Part shown: positions 4,801 through 6,492 of the stretch, piece by piece
Numbering within the stretch: position 1 is the stretch's first letter
Layout: every line of letters begins with the position of its first letter
NCBI GenBank assembly: GCA_029939815.1
Contig: JAOZSF010000119.1
Coordinates: 1-6,492, forward strand
Direction: 5' to 3'
Source of the DNA: a bacterium
GTDB lineage: Bacteria > Auribacterota > UBA3054 > B51-G9
DNA: 6,492 nucleotides
The notes under the pieces: model-generated
Database searches by the model: none
The model's input: only the letters and a program-made list of their open reading frames with translations
Told to the model about the DNA's origin: nothing
Translations under genes and position numbers: made by a program

Positions 4801-6492
4801 TGCGATTGCTAAAGTGCGTCATACGACACCTGGAGTTACGTTAATTTCCCCGCCTCCTCATCACGATATTTATTCAATTGAGGATCTCGCGCAATTAATT
4901 TATGATCTCCGCTGTTCAAATCCGTCTGCGAGAGTTGCTGTAAAACTTGTTTCGGAAGTTGGAGTAGGAACAATCGCTGCAGGAGTAGCAAAAGCGAAAG
5001 CCGATATGGTTTTGATTTCCGGTTTCGATGGTGGAACAGGTGCATCGCCACTAACATCAATAAAGCATTGCGGATTGCCTTGGGAACTTGGTCTTGCAGA
5101 AACTCAGCAATCACTGATTAACAACCATCTTCGTGATAAAATCCGCGTTCAAACCGACGGACAGTTGAAAACCGGACGCGATCTTGCTATCGCTGCGCTT
5201 ATGGGTGCGGAAGAATATGGTTTTGGAACTACATGTCTTGCGTGTCTTGGCTGTATTATTATGAGAAAATGCCACATGAATACTTGTCCGGTAGGCATTG
5301 CGACGCAGGATCCGAAATTAAGGGCTAATTTCACAGGCAAAGCGGATTACGTTGTAAATTTCCTTCGTTTTATCGCACAGGAACTGCGGGAAATAATGGC
5401 TGAACTCGGATTTAAATCCGTTGATGAAATGGTCGGCAGAATCGAAATGCTTGAATTCCAAGCTGCAATTGAGCATTGGAAATCACATGGTCTTGATTTA
5501 ACTTCATTACTCACAAAACCGCTTAGTAAAAAAGCTCCACTGATTTGTAATCACGGAAAAACTGAAGTCTTCAAAACTATTCAAAATGATAAAAATACCG
5601 TCCTTGAAAATATCGATACGAGTGATGAAGCGGTAATGAAATCGAAATCGATTGACAAAATTTTGATTAAACTTGCTCAGCCGGCAATTCAGGAAAGAAA
5701 ACCTGTAACAATAGATTTACCGATAAGAAATATTCATCGAACTATCGGAACAACGCTTAGTTGTGAAATCACCAAAAAGTACGGTGAAAAAGGATTAAAG
5801 GAAGACACTATTCAGATTAATTTTAAAGGTTCGGCAGGACAGAGTCTCGGTGCATTCCTCGCTCCCGGAATTACGATACGTGTTGAAGGCGATGTAAATG
5901 ATTATACCGGCAAAGGACTTTCAGGCGGAAAAATCATCGTTGTTCCCCCGCGTAAATCGACATTTAAACCACATCACAATGTTATTATTGGAAATGTTGT
6001 TCTTTACGGCGCGATAGAAGGTGAAATTTATATTAACGGTATCGCCGCGGAACGTTTCGCAATTAGAAACAGTGGAGCAACAGCCGTTGTTGAAGGCGTT
6101 GGAAATCACGGCTGTGAATATATGACAGGAGGAACTGTTGTTGTTCTTGGCAATACAGGTGTTAATTTCGCGGCCGGAATGAGCGGCGGAGTTGCTTATG
6201 TTTATGACAAGACGGAAATGTTCGGTTCTCTATGCAATCTTGATATGGTTGATTTGGAATATGTCTGGACAGAAGAAGACAAATCCACATTGAAAAAACT
6301 GATTGAGAAACATTATAAATACACTAACAGCTTGCGTGCAAGATCAATTCTTAATGACTGGGAAAATTCTTATCCGCTGTTTGTTAAAGTTATGCCGATT
6401 GAGTACAAACGTGTGCTGGAAAGAATGAAAATGGAAGAACATCGTGACAGTGAATCTGTTTCAGCAACTGAAGAAGTTTATGATTCGGATAA
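1832..6492 (+). CDS. gltB: Glutamate synthase large (alpha) subunit, 3' end outside window
   Basis: Large subunit of glutamate synthase (GOGAT): glutamine plus 2-oxoglutarate plus two electrons give two glutamates, the key ammonia-assimilation step after glutamine synthetase. It acts in the cytoplasm with a GltD-type FAD/Fe-S subunit that feeds electrons from NAD(P)H. A 30-residue propeptide precedes DNCGTGF, so Cys31 should become the N-terminal nucleophile after cleavage. Amidotransferase motifs follow: HQRFSTN (241-247), HNGEINT (263-269, oxyanion Asn264/Gly265), GSDSA (304-308) and RNGLRPARF (380-388). The central domain ends at YFTGTASRIGG (771-781). The FMN synthase domain has MSFGSIS (897-903), GGKSNSGEGGEDP (918-930), KPGEGGQLPG (976-985), SPPPHHDIYSIEDL (1006-1019) and GFDGGTGASP (1064-1073). 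Cys1141, Cys1147 and Cys1152 (C-x5-C-x4-C) bind the [3Fe-4S] cluster. The C-terminal GXGXG beta-helix includes TGKGLSGG (1359-1366) and GMSGG (1449-1453). At least 1553 codons are present against about 1490-1520 in E. coli and Bacillus, and an acidic tail follows YKRVLERM (1525-1532). No frameshift was seen. The last two bases (AA) begin a further sense codon, so the gene is cut by the window edge. Confidence 0.98.
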   Translation, partial: MSTATDFTKRNAAGRPQPRGLYDPKNEHDNCGTGFVAKLDGKPSHKLVLDAVQVLINLEHRGAVGGDGSTGDGAGLLINMPDAFFQRICKEKKIKLPRLGNYGVGMFFLPTETKAANKCKKAFKKIVENNGCEFLAWRDVPICPDDLGKLSLDIMPKIEQAFVKKGRKIKKDDFERKLYVIRRELEKEVEKWEDGDYSQFYVPSFSSKTIVYKGMLTGVQLNTFFKDIHEEDFACSFGIVHQRFSTNTLPVWSLAQPFRCVAHNGEINTLRGNINSMRGRESNFESKLFGEDIKKILPVIDEKGSDSAIFDNSLEMLMMSGRSLPHSAMMMVPEAWGVKYQMSADKRAFYEYHSAIMEPWDGPAALVFTDGRYIGATLDRNGLRPARFTISKDGLVILSSETGVIDVPPEQILKRGRLQPGKMFLVDMEQHRIVSDKEIKSKISRQQPYRHWVKENRILLRGLFAPSELPKDDPQELRIKQHAFGYTEEELKMILSPMASNGQERTGSMGNDAALAALSNKPRLLFDYFHQLFAQVTNPAIDPLREELVMSLMNFVGREKNLLEETPEHCRRLKLFHPILMPEDLNKIRNANNPDIIAKNIDILFSANGSGADLEKALEEVFTEAEKCIAEGATILILTDKNISEEKAAIPSLLATAGLHHYLIKKGLRSSASIIVETGEAREINHFALLISFGASAICPNIAFSTVMEMADSGLLAKPVARESASDNYITAIKKGLLKTLSRMGISTIRSYRGAQIFEAVGIGEDVTEKYFTGTASRIGGVSLNEIAKEANARHSKAFPKRGLPEKILQCGGEYHVRAFGERHLWTPEAVYKLQQAVRSGDYKIFKEYTKLIDDQSKAHATLRSLFDFKKGKRKSISLSKVEPVEEITKRFVSAAMSFGSISKEAHETIAIAMNRIGGKSNSGEGGEDPARFVPMPNGDSKLSRIKQVASGRFGVTINYLTHADELQIKVAQGAKPGEGGQLPGHKVSPAIAKVRHTTPGVTLISPPPHHDIYSIEDLAQLIYDLRCSNPSARVAVKLVSEVGVGTIAAGVAKAKADMVLISGFDGGTGASPLTSIKHCGLPWELGLAETQQSLINNHLRDKIRVQTDGQLKTGRDLAIAALMGAEEYGFGTTCLACLGCIIMRKCHMNTCPVGIATQDPKLRANFTGKADYVVNFLRFIAQELREIMAELGFKSVDEMVGRIEMLEFQAAIEHWKSHGLDLTSLLTKPLSKKAPLICNHGKTEVFKTIQNDKNTVLENIDTSDEAVMKSKSIDKILIKLAQPAIQERKPVTIDLPIRNIHRTIGTTLSCEITKKYGEKGLKEDTIQINFKGSAGQSLGAFLAPGITIRVEGDVNDYTGKGLSGGKIIVVPPRKSTFKPHHNVIIGNVVLYGAIEGEIYINGIAAERFAIRNSGATAVVEGVGNHGCEYMTGGTVVVLGNTGVNFAAGMSGGVAYVYDKTEMFGSLCNLDMVDLEYVWTEEDKSTLKKLIEKHYKYTNSLRARSILNDWENSYPLFVKVMPIEYKRVLERMKMEEHRDSESVSATEEVYDSD

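Noticed and set aside
2134..6109. Several 60-90 codon open frames on both strands inside 2134-6109
   Set aside because: All lie within the continuous gltB frame, which matches glutamate synthase from end to end, so these are shadows.
6490..6492. TAA at the very end as the gltB stop codon
   Set aside because: It is out of frame. The gltB codons are GAT at 6488-6490 and then AA, which cannot become a stop. The frame with this TAA also has a TGA at 6481.

Overview
The window is dominated by one large housekeeping gene. It holds two divergently transcribed protein genes separated by about 300 bases of AT-rich, repeat-bearing intergenic DNA. On the minus strand (128-1534) is a complete sugar-isomerase-family gene of the L-fucose isomerase-like type. 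On the plus strand (1832 to the right edge) is almost all of gltB, the large (alpha) subunit of glutamate synthase. It stays open through the last base, so its stop codon lies just outside. The gltB reading frame was followed codon by codon for 1553 codons without an internal stop or frameshift.

Layout: 1-127 is a short, relatively GC-rich stretch in which no gene could be established. 128-1534 is the isomerase-like gene. 1535-1831 is the shared divergent upstream region. It has a near-consensus sigma70-type promoter for the isomerase (TTGACG, 17 bp, TATAAT on the minus strand) and a degenerate 9-bp tandem repeat. That repeat runs directly into a degenerate 8-bp tandem repeat whose motif flips orientation in its last two units. 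A second promoter (TATACA, 18 bp, TATAAT on the plus strand) follows, with a spacer made almost entirely of two T runs, and then a roughly 50-base AT-rich leader before gltB.

GltB makes one glutamate from glutamine at its N-terminal amidotransferase domain and passes ammonia internally to the FMN/[3Fe-4S] synthase domain, where 2-oxoglutarate becomes a second glutamate. It needs a GltD-type reductase subunit, which is not in the window and may lie downstream. The isomerase has no evident metabolic link to glutamate synthesis; the two genes share only an upstream region.

Organism: a bacterium of moderate-to-low GC with AT-rich intergenic DNA. Neither gene start has a Shine-Dalgarno sequence, yet both have sigma70-like promoters. 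The combination of SD-less starts, short degenerate intergenic tandem repeats and a cysteine-rich fucose-isomerase-like enzyme would fit an anaerobic member of the Planctomycetota/Verrucomicrobiota/Lentisphaerota group. This is a weak inference and I cannot place the organism from the sequence alone. I found no CRISPR array, mobile element, RNA gene or defence system. The parts most worth a second look are the intergenic repeats and the T-run promoter spacer.
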